Positions 1 to 11,300 of a stretch of DNA of 64,000 nt are shown in pieces. The notes beneath the pieces were generated by a model. The model ran no database searches. It saw only the letters and a program-made list of their open reading frames with translations, and was not told the DNA's origin. The translations under genes were made by a program, and so were the position numbers. Location of the stretch: positions 218,856,928 to 218,920,927 of the forward strand of contig NC_090441.1 of assembly GCF_031143425.1 (NCBI RefSeq), written 5' to 3'. Numbering within the stretch: position 1 is the first letter of the stretch; each line of letters opens with the position of its first letter. Source of the DNA: Pleurodeles waltl (lineage: Eukaryota; Chordata; Amphibia; Caudata; Salamandridae).

Positions 1-1660
1 GATAATGAATGCAAGAGCTCACCAGAGTTCCTCTGCACTTCCCTCTTCGACTACTACCAAGGAACGACCGCTGACTGCTCCAGGACGCCTGCAAAACAGC
101 AACAAAGTAGCAAGACGACTACCAGCAACCTTGTAGTGCTTCATCCTGTCGGCTTTCTCGACTGCTTCCTGGTGGTGCATGCTCTGAGGGCTGTCTGCCT
201 TCACCTTGCACTGAAAATCCCGAAGAAATCTCCTGTGGGTTGACGGAGTCTTCCCCCTGCTCAAGCAGGCACCAAACTTCTGCATCACCAGTCTTCTGGG
301 TCCCCTCTCATTGTTACGAGCAATGTTCCTGGCACACAGGAGTGGCATCCAAGAGACTCCCACAGTCCAGTGATTGTTCAGTCCAAGTTTGGTGGAGGTA
401 AGTCCTTGACTCCCAACGCCAGACGACATTCCTGTGTTCTTTGTGATCTGCAGCTGCTCCAGCTCCTGTGCACTTTTTCAAGACTTCCTTGGTGCACAGC
501 CTAGCCTGGGTCCCCAACACTCCGTCCTGCAGTGCCCAGCTCGCTGAGTTGGCATCTGACGATGTGGACCCTCTTTTGTGTCTCTGAGTTCTCTCCGGTT
601 CACAAGTCTTCTAAGTGCGTGCTCCGGTACTTCTGTGGGTGCTGCCTGCTCATGTGGGGACTCTCTGAGTTGCTGGGCACCCCCTCTGTCTCCTCCAAGT
701 GGCGACATCCTAGTCCCTCCTGGGCCCCTGCAGCACCCAAAAACCTCTAACGCGACTCTTGCGGCTAGCAATGCTTGTTGGCGGTAATTCTGCGTGGGAA
801 CACCTCTGCAACCTTCATCGCGACGTGGGACATCTTCCATCCAAAGGTGAAGTTCCTAGTCCTCTTCATTGTTGCAGAATTCCAAGCTTCTTCCATCCGG
901 AGGCAGCTTCCTTGCACCTTCATCCAAGGCTTTCTGGGCTCCTGCCCCCGTGGACACTATAGCGACTATTGGACTTGGTCCCCTTGCTTTGCAGGTCCTC
1001 AGGTCCTGGAATCCGACTTCAGTGTTTTGCTGGTGTTTGTTGTTCTTGCAGAATCCCCCTATCACGACTATTGTGTCCTATTGGGGTATTAGGGGTACTT
1101 TACATCTACTTTCTAGGGTCTTGGGGTGGGGTATTTTGGTAACCCTCACTGTTTTCTTACAGTCGCAGCGACCCTCTACAAGCTCCCATAGGTCTGGGGT
1201 CCAGTTGTGATTTGCATTCCACTTTTGGAGCATATGGTTTGTGTTGCCCCTAGACCTATGGTCACCTATTGCATCCTATTGTAATTCTACACTGTTTGCA
1301 TTACTTTTCTTACTATTACTTACCTGTTTTGGGTTAGTATACGTATATCTTGTGTATATTACTTACCTTCTAAGTGAGGGTGCTCACTGAAATACTTGTG
1401 GCATATTGTCATAAAAATAAAGTACCTTTAATTTTAGTATCTCTGTGTATTGTGTTTCCTTATGACATTGTGCTATCAGATATAAGTGGTATAGTAGGAG
1501 CTTTGCATGACTCCTAGTTCAGCCTAAGCTTTACCATAGCTACCTTCTATCAGCCTATGCTGCTAGAAACACCTCTATTCTACTAATAAGGGATAACTGG
1601 ACCTGGCACAAGGTGTAAGTACCACAAGGTACCCACTGTAAGCCAGGCCAGCTTCTCACA
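1..1660 (+). repeat. LTR-A, 3' portion (Gmr1-like element)
   Basis: Partial long terminal repeat in plus orientation that enters from beyond the left edge. It matches the other LTR-A copies in order: the stretch near the start shared with 46035-46130, the AATAAAGTACC polyadenylation region near 1417, and a terminal block ending CTTCTCACA at 1660. The short ORFs in it are not conserved between copies and are not taken as genes. The match to LTR-A is clear; only the left limit is unknown. Confidence 0.85.
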
Positions 1661-1746
1661 TTGGTGGTGCAGCAGTGGGATAAGTACTTGCAACTGCTTT
1701 ACCACTTTGTCATTTGGTACTTTTTATAAGAAAATTATATACCAAA
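1661..1746 (+). other. Retrotransposon leader stub with primer-binding-site-like sequence
   Basis: The bases just after the LTR end give a TGG-starting primer-binding-site-like sequence at 1662-1681. Its complement resembles the 3' end of a leucine tRNA (ATCCCAC...CTGC...CACCA) but carries about two extra bases. The leader of the minus-strand copy (19411-19430) has a similar sequence. The leader is cut after 86 bases by another LTR. The tRNA assignment is an inference from recalled tRNA ends. Confidence 0.5.
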
Positions 1747-2564
1747 TGTAGGAGGCTGGCCTGGTTTGTAGTGAGTACCAAGGGGTACTTACACTCTGCA
1801 CCAGGTCCAGGTATCCCTTATTAGTGTTGAAGAGGTGTCTAGCAGCTTAGGGTGATAGAAAAGGGTAGCTTAGCAGAGCAGCTTAGGCTGAACTAGGAGA
1901 CATGCAAAGCTCCCACTACACCACTGGTGACATATGCACAATATAATAAGAAAACACAATACACAGATATACTAAAAATGAAGGTACTTTATTTTTATGA
2001 CAATATGCCTTAAAGTATCTCAGTGAGTACCCTCAGTATGAGGATAGCAAATATGCACAAGATATATGTACACAATACCAAAAATATGCAGTAATAGCAA
2101 TAGAAAGCAATGCAAGCAATGTACAGTCATAATAGATTGCAATGAGAGCACATAGGTATAGGGGCAACACAGACCATATACTCTAGAAGTGAAATGCGAA
2201 CTACAAATGGACCTCAAACCTATGTGAGCTTGTAGAGGGTCGCTGGGACTGTAAGAAAACAGTGAGGGTTAGAAAAATAGCCCACCCCAAGACCCTGAAA
2301 AGTGGGTGCAAAGTGTACCTAAGTTCCCCAGAGAGCACAGAAGTCGTGATAGGGGAATTCTGCAAGGAAGACCAACACCAGCAATGCAACAACGATGGAT
2401 TTCCAGACGAGAGTACCTGTGGAACAAGGGGACCAAGTCCAAGAGTCACACTCAAGTCGGGACTGGGTAGATGCCCAGGAAATGCCAGCTGTGGGTGCAA
2501 AGAAGCTGCCACTGGATGGTAGAAGCTGTGGATTCTGCAAGAACGAAGAGGACTAGGAACATCC
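1747..2564 (-). repeat. LTR-A fragment, truncated
   Basis: Minus-oriented LTR-A terminal part beginning TGTAGGAGGCTGG at 1747. It includes the polyadenylation region (about 1977-2010) and stops inside the LTR where the next LTR starts at 2565. With the plus-oriented LTR ending at 1660 it forms two inverted LTR ends only 86 bases apart. The rest of this LTR is not found downstream, so it was lost or rearranged. Confidence 0.8.
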
Positions 2565-5557
2565 TGTAGGAGGCTGGACTGGCTTGTAGTGAGTACCAAG
2601 GGGTACTTGCACCTTGCACCAGGCCCAGGTATCCCTTATTAGTGTATAGGGTGTCTAGCAGCTTAGGCTGATAGATAATGGTAGCTTAGCAGAGCAGCTT
2701 AGGCTGAACTAGGAGACGTGTGAAGCTACTACAGTACCACAAGTGTCACTTGCACAATATCATAAGAAAACACAATACACAGATATACTAAAAATAAAGG
2801 TACTTTATTTTTATGACAATATGCCAAGGTATCTCAGTGAGTACCCTCAGTATGAGGATAGCAATTATACACAAGTTATATGTACACAATACCAAAAATA
2901 TGCAGTATAGTCTTAGAAAACAGTGCAAACAATGTATAGTTACAATAGGATGCAATGGGAACACATAGGGATAGGGGCAACACAAACCATATACTCCAAA
3001 AGTGGAATGTGAACCACGAATGGACCCCAAACCTATGTGACCTTGTAGAGGGTCGCTGGGACTATTAGAAAATAGTGAGAGTTAGAAAAATAGCCCTCCC
3101 CAAGACCCTGAAAAGTGAGTGCAAAGTGCACTGAAGTTCCCCAAAAGACAAAGAGTTGTGATAGAGGAATAATGCAGGAAAGACACCAACCAACAATGCA
3201 ACAACTGTGGATTTCCAATCTAGGGTACCTGTGGAACAAGGGGACCAAGTCCAAAAGTCACAAGCAAGTCGGAGATGGGCAGATGCCCAGGAAATGCCAG
3301 CTGCGGGTGCAAAGAAGCTTCTACTGGACAGAAGAAGCTGCAGTTTCTGCAGGAACGAAAAAGGCTAGAGACTTCCCCTCTGGTGGAGGGACCCCTCTCG
3401 CCGTGGAGAGTCGTGCAGAAGTGTTGTCCCGCCGAAAGAACACCAACAAGCCTTGCTAGCTGCAAATCGTGCGGTTAGCGTTTTCGGACGCTGCTGTAGC
3501 CCAGGAGGGACCAGGAGGTCGCAAATTAGACCAGAAGAGAGAGGGGACGTCGAGCAAGACAAGGAGCCCTCACTGAAGCAGGTAGCACCCGGAGAAGTGC
3601 CAGAAACAGGCACTACGAGGATGTGTGAAACGGTGCTCGCCGAAGTTGCACAAAGGAGTCCCACGTCGCCGGAGACCAACTTAGAAAGTCGTGCAATGCA
3701 GGTTAGAGTGCCGTGGACCCAGGCTTGGATGTGCACAAAGGATTTCCGCCGGAAGTGCACAGGGGCCGGAGTAGCTGCAAAGTCGCGGTTCCCAGCAATG
3801 CAGCCCAGCGAGGTGAGGCAAGGACTTACCTCCACCAAACTTGGGCTGAAGAGTCACTGGACTGTGGGGGTCACTTGGACAGAGTCGCTGGATTCGAGGG
3901 ACCTCGCTCGTCGTGCTGAGAGGAGACCCAAGGGACCGGTAAGGCAGCTTTTTGGTGCCTGCGGTTGCAGGGGGAAGATTCCGTCGACCCACGGGAGATT
4001 TCTTCGGAGCTTCTGGTGCAGAGAGGAGGCAGGCTACCCCCACAGCATGCACAAGCAGGAAAACAGTCGAGAAGGCGGCAGGATCAGCGTTACAGAGTTG
4101 CAGTAGTCGTCTTTGCTACTATGTTGCAGGTTTGCAGGCTTCCAGCGCGGTCAGCGGTCGTTTCCTTATCAGAAGGTGAAGAGAGAGATGCAGAGGAACT
4201 CGGATGAGCTCTTGCATTCATTATCTAAAGTTTCCCCAGAGACAGAGACCCTAAATAGCCAGAAAAGAGGGTTTGGCTACCTAGGAGAGAGGATAGGCTA
4301 GCAACACCTGAAGGAGCCTATCAGCAGGAGTCTCTGACGTCACCTGGTGGCACTGGCCACTCAGAGCAGTCCAGTGTGCCAGCAGCACCTCTGTTTCCAA
4401 GATGGCAGAGGTCTGGAGCACACTGGAGGAGCTCTGGACACCTCCCAGGGGAGGTGCAGGTCAGGGGAGTGGTCACTCCCCTTTCCTTTGTCCAGTTTCG
4501 CGCCAGAGCAGAGGCTAAGGGGTCTCTGAACCGGTGTAGACTGGCTTATGCAGAAGTGGGCACCTCTGTGCCCAACAAAGCATTTCCAGAGGCTGGGGGA
4601 GGCTACTCCTCCCCTGCCTTCACACCATTTTCCAAAGGGAGAGGGTGTCACACCCTCTCTCAGAGGAAGTTCTTTGTTCTGCCATCCTGGGCCAGGCCTG
4701 GCTGGACCCCAGGAGGGCAGCTGCCTGTCTGAGGGGTTGGCAGCAGCAGCAGCTGCAGTGAAACCCCAGGAAGGGCAGTTTGGCAGTACCAGGGTCTGTG
4801 CTACAGACCACTGGGATCATGGGATTGTGCCAACTATGCCAGGATGGCATAGAGGGGGCAATTCCATGATCATAGACATGTTACATGGCCATATTCGGAG
4901 TTACCATGGTGAAGCTACATATAGGTAGTGACCTATATGTAGTGCACGCGTGTAATGGTGTCCCCGCACTCACAAAGTTCAGGGAATTGGCTCTGAACAA
5001 TGTGGGGGCACCTTGGCTAGTGCCAGGGTGCCCTCACACTAAGTACCTTTGCACCTAACCTTTACCAGGTAAAGGTTAGACATATAGGTGACTTATAAGT
5101 TACTTAAGTGCAGTGTAAAATGGCTGTGAAATAACGTGGACGTTATTTCACTCAGGCTGCAGTGGCAGGCCTGTGTAAGAATTGTCAGAGCTCCCTATGG
5201 GTGGCAAAAGAAATGCTGCAGCCCATAGGGATCTCCTGGAACCCCAATACCCTGGGTACCTCAGTACCATATACTAGGGAATTATAAGGGTGTTCCAGTA
5301 AGCCAATGTAAATTGGTAAAAATGGTCACTAGCCTGTTAGTGACAATTTGGAAAGAAATGAGAGAGCATAACCACTGAGGTTCTGATTAGCAGAGCCTCA
5401 GTGAGACAGTTAGTCACTACACAGGTAACACATTCAGGCACACTTATGAGCACTGGGGCCCTGGGTTACCAGGGTCCCAGTGACACATACAACTAAAACA
5501 ACATATATACAGTGAAAAATGAGGGTATCATGCCAGGCAAGATGGTACTTTCCTACA
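2565..5557 (-). repeat. LTR-A, complete 3' LTR of the main Gmr1-like element
   Basis: On the minus strand the LTR runs from TGTAGGAAAG at 5557 to CCTCCTACA at 2565 (2,993 bp), with TG...CA ends. A C-run at 5561-5568, read as G on the minus strand, is the polypurine tract beside it. The U3 side holds perfect hairpins at 5055-5079 (12-bp arms, 1-base loop) and 5126-5151 (12-bp arms, 2-base loop). An AATAAA-type signal lies near 2800. The many short ORFs inside recur at shifted frames in other copies and are not genes. Confidence 0.9.
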
Positions 5558-5575
5558 CAACCCCCCCCAAACGAA
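5558..5575 (-). other. Polypurine tract
   Basis: A run of eight G on the minus strand (5561-5568), preceded by CGTTT, directly abuts the start of the 3' LTR. This is where plus-strand DNA priming occurs in LTR elements. Its position between the RNase H stop and the LTR fixes the element's orientation. Confidence 0.75.
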
Positions 5576-5586
5576 GGACAATAAGA

Positions 5587-6034
5587 CTAGCCATGACCTG
5601 ATGAGTCTTCATTGTCTAAGTGGAAATATCTGGAGAGTCCATCTGCATTGGAGTGGCTACTCCCAGGTCTATGTTCCACTGTATAGTCCATTCCCTGTAG
5701 GGATATGGACCACCTCAACAATTTAGGATTTTCACCTTTCATTTGTTTTAGCCAAAGTAGAGGTTTGTGGTCTGTCTGAACAATGAAGTGAGTGCCAAAC
5801 AGGTATGGCCTCAACTTCTTCAGAGCCCAGACCACAGCAAAGGCCTCCCTCTCAATGGCAGACCAACGCTTTTCTCTAGGGGTCAACCTCCTACTAATAA
5901 AAGCAACAGGTTGATCCTGGCCCTTCAGAATTAAGTTGTGATAGGACTGCCCCTACTCCTAATTCAGATGCATCAGTTTGGACATAGAATTTTTTAGAGT
6001 AACAAGGGCTTTTCAGGACAGGTGCAGAGCACAT
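5587..6034 (-). pseudogene. RNase H domain, end of Gmr1-like pol (broken)
   Basis: This continues pol after an in-frame stop (TAG at about 6035-6037). Visible motifs are QTDASELG (first catalytic Asp), EREAFAVV (Glu) and QTDHKPL (Asp), then HRPGSSHSNADGLSR at the C terminus. RNase H degrades the RNA strand during reverse transcription. A frameshift near 5925 separates the first motif from the rest. The coding end lies 29 bases from the LTR, so RNase H is the last pol domain and no integrase follows. With the stop and the frameshift, this copy cannot make intact pol. Confidence 0.85.
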
Positions 6035-6037
6035 GGC

Positions 6038-7998
6038 CTACTTCAGCTCCTCAAAAGCTTTCTGACAGTTTGCTGTCCATAATACCTTTTTAGGCATTTT
6101 CTTGGATGTGAGGTCATTAAGAGGGGCTGCAATGGAGCCATAGTTCTTAATGAACCTCCTGTAATACCCAGTGAGGCCTAGAAAGGCTCTCACCTGAGTC
6201 TGAGTGGTAGGGGGAACCCAATCAATAATAGTTTGGATTTTCCCCTGAAGTGGTGCAATCTGTTCCCCACCAACAAGGTGTCCCAGATAAACCACCTTAC
6301 CCTGCCCTATCTGGCACTTTGAAGCCTTGATAGTGAGGCCTGCCTTTTGCAGGGCCTCCAAAACTTTCCATAGGTGGACCAGGTGATCATCCCAGCTGGA
6401 GCTAAAGACAGCTATATCGTCCAAATATGCTGCACTGAAAGCTTCCAGCCCTTGCAGGACTGTGTTCACCAACCTCTGAAAAGTGGCAGGTGCATTTTTC
6501 AAACCAAAAGGCATTACAGTAAACTGGTAATGTCCTCCAATGGTAGAAAATGCAGTCTTAGGTTTAGCATCTTCTGATAATTTGATCTGCCAATACCCTG
6601 CAGTCAAATCAAAAGTGCTTAAATACTTGGCAGATGCCAGTGTATCTATAAGCTCATCTGCCCTGGGTATAGGGTGAGCATCAGTTTTGGTTACCAAGTT
6701 GAAACCTCTATAGTCTACACAAAACCGCATTTCTTTCTTTCCATCTTTAGAATTGGGTTTTGGTACCAGTACCACAGGAGAAGCCCATGGACTGTCAGAG
6801 TGCTCAACCACTCCTAGTTCCAACATTTTCTGAACTTCTTGCTTTATGCAGTCCCTGACATGGTCAGGCTGCCTATAGATCTTACTTTTGACAGGTAAAC
6901 TGTCTCCAGTATCTATAGTGTGCTCACACCAAGAAGTGGTGCCTTGCACAGTAGAGAAGAGTTCTGAAAATTGTCCTAGGAGATTTATGCAATTATCTTT
7001 CTGCTCAGCAGTAAGACAATCAGCCAAAACTACACCTTCCACAAGAGCATCTTGTTCTGTGGAAGAGAAGAGATCAGGTAGAGGATCACTGTCTTCTTCC
7101 TGTCCCTCATCAGTTGCCATGAGCAGGGTGAGATCAGCCCTGTCATAGTAGGGTTTCAGGCGGTTGACATGGAGCACCCTAAGGGGACTCCTGGCAGTGC
7201 CTAAGTCAACCAAGTAGGTGACTTCACCCTTCTTTTCAACAATTGTGTGGGGTCCACTCCATTTATCTTGGAGTGCTCTTGGGGCCACAGGCTCCAAGAC
7301 CCACACTTTCTGCCCTGGTTGGTATTGAACCAAAACAGCCTTCTGATCATGCCATTGCTTCTGGAGCTCTTGGCTGGCCTGAAGGTTTTTACTGGCCTTT
7401 TTCATGTACTCAGCCATCCTTGATCTGAGGCCAAGTACATAATCCACAATATCCTGCTTAGGAGCTTTTAAAGGTTGTTCCCAACCCTCCTTTACAAGTG
7501 TGAGTGGACCCCTAACAGGGTGTCCAAAATGAAGTTCAAATGGGCTGAAGCCCACTCCTTTCTGGGGTACCTCCCTGTAGGCAAAAAGGAGGCATGGTAG
7601 AAGGATATCCCATCTCCTGCGGAGTTTTTCAGGGAGGCCCATAATCATGCATTTGAGAGTTTTATTAAATCTCTCCACCAGTCCATTTGTTTGTGGATGA
7701 TAGGGTGTTGTGAACTTGTACGTTACACCACACTCCTTCCACATGGCCTTTAAGTAAGCAGACATGAAATTGCTTCCTCTGTCTGATACTACTTCCTTTG
7801 GGAAGCCCACCCTGGAAAATATTCCCAGGAGGGCCTTTGCCACTGCAGGTGCTGTAGTGGTCCTTAAAGGAATTGCTTCAGGATATCTTGTGGCATGGTC
7901 CACTACCACTAAGATAAACCTTTTGCCTGAAGCAGTAGGAGGGTCAAGGGGGCCAACTATGTCAACCCCTACCCTTTCAAAGGGAACCCCAACCACAG
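6038..7998 (-). pseudogene. Integrase core plus reverse transcriptase, Gmr1-like pol
   Basis: One long frame. The reading frame begins upstream of 7998 in inserted LTR sequence, so the true start lies further 5'. First comes the integrase core, with the acidic triad visible in GVDIVGPL, VSDRGSNF and NGLVERFNKTL. Next is a beta-barrel-like tail (GPHTIVEKKGEVTYLVDLG). Reverse transcriptase follows: WASPVVLVPKP, FCVDYRGFN, FDLTAGYWQI, MPFGLKNAPATFQR and the catalytic YLDD. Integrase upstream of RT is the reverse of ordinary Ty3/Gypsy order and is the hallmark of Gmr1-like elements. The frame ends at a stop just before RNase H. It has been cut off from its zinc-binding domain by the element at 7999-13419. 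Confidence 0.9.
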
Positions 7999-8281
7999 TG
8001 AAGTAAATCCATAAGAAAAATACCAATTCAAAAAGTAGAACACTTGTTTATTTGTTCAAGTCCTGAATAATGAAAGACCCCAGCCGCTCCTGCTCAGCTC
8101 CTTCTTTAACTGCCTCCAATCCCCACATTACAGGCAGTACCATTCTAAGAGCAGGGAGAGCAGGAAGATACCATTTCACATATCATAAATAAACGAAGCG
8201 TAAAGGGGCAAGATATAATTACCTGAACCTTGAATTACAATTTGCATACATAAATGTTTCCCCAACAAACAGAATACCACA
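7999..8281 (-). repeat. 3' LTR of young Ty3 element (283 bp)
   Basis: TG...CA ends. By eye it matches 13137-13419 base for base. AATAAA on the minus strand (8047-8052) is a plausible polyadenylation signal. The purine-rich GAAGGGGAAAGATGG (minus strand, immediately above 8281) is the polypurine tract. Confidence 0.95.
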
Positions 8282-8379
8282 CCATCTTTCCCCTTCAAAC
8301 AAATAACTATAAACATATATACATAATATTATTTTGACATTCCTATTGAGATTCCTAAATAACTATTAATATATACACA

Positions 8380-11300
8380 TCATTTTATTTTGACAATTCT
8401 ATTGAGATTCCATACACGTCCATCATCCAATTTAACCGCTCCTTTATAGACTTTAATAATTTTAAAGACTCTACTAAAGTGAGACTGCCCTCCACCAGTT
8501 CTCCCTGGTAATTTGACTTTAACTAACTCCCCTACCCCAAAATGCATCTCCTTTACAGATTTTCTTGCATCATACACAAGTTTTCTTTTCTCCTGACAGG
8601 ACAAATGCTTACTCCTTGCTGAAACTCTCCTGCCCTCATAATTGAGATGTTCCTTGGAATAATTTTTAACCCACGGTGGATTTATCACAGTGTGAGGTAT
8701 ACGTTTCCTGAACATGATGAACGGAGATTGACCAGTGCTAGTGTGAGGGGTGAACCTATATTCCTCAACCTTCTTCTTCACCATATACTCCCAATCACAA
8801 TTTAAATGATTAGCTAACTGGATAGTCTCTTTTAATGTTCTGTTGAAGCGTTCTACCATGCCACTGGTTTCTGGATGATATAATGCACTCTTTTTGTGTA
8901 AAATCCCTCTTTTCCTCAAGAACTCACACATAAGTTTGGATGTGAATTGAACTCCATTATCAGTCAAAATAGACTTAGGATTACCCTCTCTACTAAATAC
9001 TTCAGTGAGGAATTCTAAAACAGTCAAAGAAGACACCTCAGAGACAATCTTGACTTCCGGCCATCTAGATAACTCATCCATGAGGACCACCACATACTTC
9101 GAATGAGATTTATAATTCAAAGGCCCCAAAATGTCAATAGATACAGAATCCCACACCTCACTGGGAATTTTTTTGAGTATCATGGGTTGGGTTCTGACTT
9201 TCAACGATTTATCTGCAACATTACACTCCACACAATCACGCACCCTTCTCTCGATAGATAAATCCATCCCTGGCCACCAATACACTCCCCTAAGTCTTTC
9301 TTTAGTTTTGCAGATCCCATGATGACCACTGTGAGCAAGATCCATAATACGTTCACGCAAATTGCACGGCGGGATCAACCTTTCCCCTCTTAACACAATT
9401 CCATTTTGAATGGACAATTCATGCCAAATCTTACCAAAACCATCACCTATACTCTCACTTTTATCTAAAACCTTACCAACAGAAAGTAAATCTCTCACAC
9501 GGGAAAGTTCAACATCATCATCCACTCCTTGTTTCCATTCTTCCTCAGTAACACATCCATCCGTTACAGCACATACTTTCACCTCCTCATCTACCCACCA
9601 GGAACTTTCAGGGTCATCTTCTCCCACTCCTTTATTTCTGAGTCTGGATAAACAGTCTGCAGCTTTATTCTCACAACCTGGCACATACTTTACATCGAAA
9701 AAATAATCCTGTAGGCCCACAATCCATTTACAAATACGACCTGAAACATTATCCAAACCCTTCTTCTCAAAAATCTCACGTAGTGGTTTGTGATCAGTGC
9801 ACACCACAAATTTAGTTCCCCACAGAAATTGTTTGAATTTCTTTATAGCCCAAAAAATTGCCAAAGCCTCTTTTTCAATGGTAGAATATTTATACTCCGC
9901 TCCACGTAAACTCCTTGACGCAAAAGCAATGGTTTTGTTCTCATCACCACTAAGTTGTTTCAAAACACAACCTAACCCTTTCTCAGATGCATCCGTAGTG
10001 ATAGAGCACGGAAGGCCAGGTTGGAAACTATTTAAGGATTGCGCCGATGACAAGCTCTCTTTCAAGTCATCAAATTCCCTTTGACATTCTGAGTCCCACA
10101 TGAATACAGATCGACTTTTAAGTAAGTTTCTGATAGCACAAGTTCTTTTAGCTAGATCAGGAATGAACCTAGAATAATATTCCACCATTCCCAAGAACGT
10201 CTGCACATCAGACTTACTTTCAGGTACAGTAAGCTTGATAATAGATTTCACTAGATCATCTTTCGGCTTTACACCTTCTGCAGTAATCATGTGTCCAAGG
10301 TAAGAGATTTCATTTTTAAAAAACTTACACTTATCCCCTTTAAGAGTTATACCTTTGTTCCGGAAAATGTTGAGCACACTCCTCACAGATGTTCTGTGTT
10401 GTTCAAGAGTACTGGAGAATATGAGAACATCATCTTGAAAAAATTTCACGAAAGGCAACTCACCAAGAAGCTCATTCATGAGTCTTTGGAAGACCGAAGC
10501 CGCAGAACATAGACCAAACGGCATCCGGTTGAATTTATAAACACCAAAAGGAGTGATAAAGGAAGTCAACACTTTAGATTCTTCACAAAGCTGAACCTGG
10601 TGATAAGCCGAGCTGAGATCCAAAGTAGTGAAAAATCTAGCATTACCTAACGAACTTATCATTTCAGTTATGTTGGGTAAGGGAAACATGTCTTCAACTA
10701 CTGCCTTATTTAAATTGCGCAAGTCCACACACAATCTTATGTCTCCATTGGCCTTAGAGGCAACCACAATGGGTGCAATCCATTCCGCAGCCTCAACTTT
10801 TTCAATGATACTTTCTGATTCTAATCTCTGAAGTTCCTTTCTCACATTGTCCCTTACACTAAAGGGTATACTTCTAACTTTGCACATTACAGGTATTGCT
10901 CCTTTCTTAAGTACAATGCGATGCTTGTAGCCCTTAACACACCCAATTTTGTTGGAAAATACCTCAGGAAATTCATTCTTGAGATCTTCACCCTCCATAC
11001 ATACCTTCTGCACTTGAACTTGAGGGTTAGCATTAGGATTCAATATAATATTAAGTAATTTTTGATGAGGCCATCCCAAAATCGTGTCACCCACAACAGG
11101 AATATATATTTTTCCTTCAATTACGTTTCCCTTGAACGTGATCTTAGCCTCAAAGTACCCTCTTAACTCAATAGGTTTCCCACCATAACTAAACGGCATA
11201 ACATCCGGAGGGAGAAGAGTCACATTGTTGATAAAGTATTTCAAATAATCTGACTCCGAAATCAGGGTTAACTTTGCGCCTGAATCCATCATCATGGAAA

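Noticed and set aside
1661..1700. TGGTGGTGCAGCAGTGGGA resembles an A-box of a tRNA gene
   Set aside because: It sits exactly at an LTR end where a primer-binding site belongs, and no B-box or cloverleaf follows.
2201..2599. Open frame of 132 codons (minus) in LTR sequence, with many similar frames in other LTR copies
   Set aside because: The frames shift or break between LTR copies and show no conserved protein motif; they are by-products of a long, stop-poor repeat.
3453..4106. 217-codon plus-strand frame inside the 3' LTR
   Set aside because: It lies antisense to the LTR. Matching frames in 15349-15882 and 20479-20964 start and stop differently, and no domain is visible.
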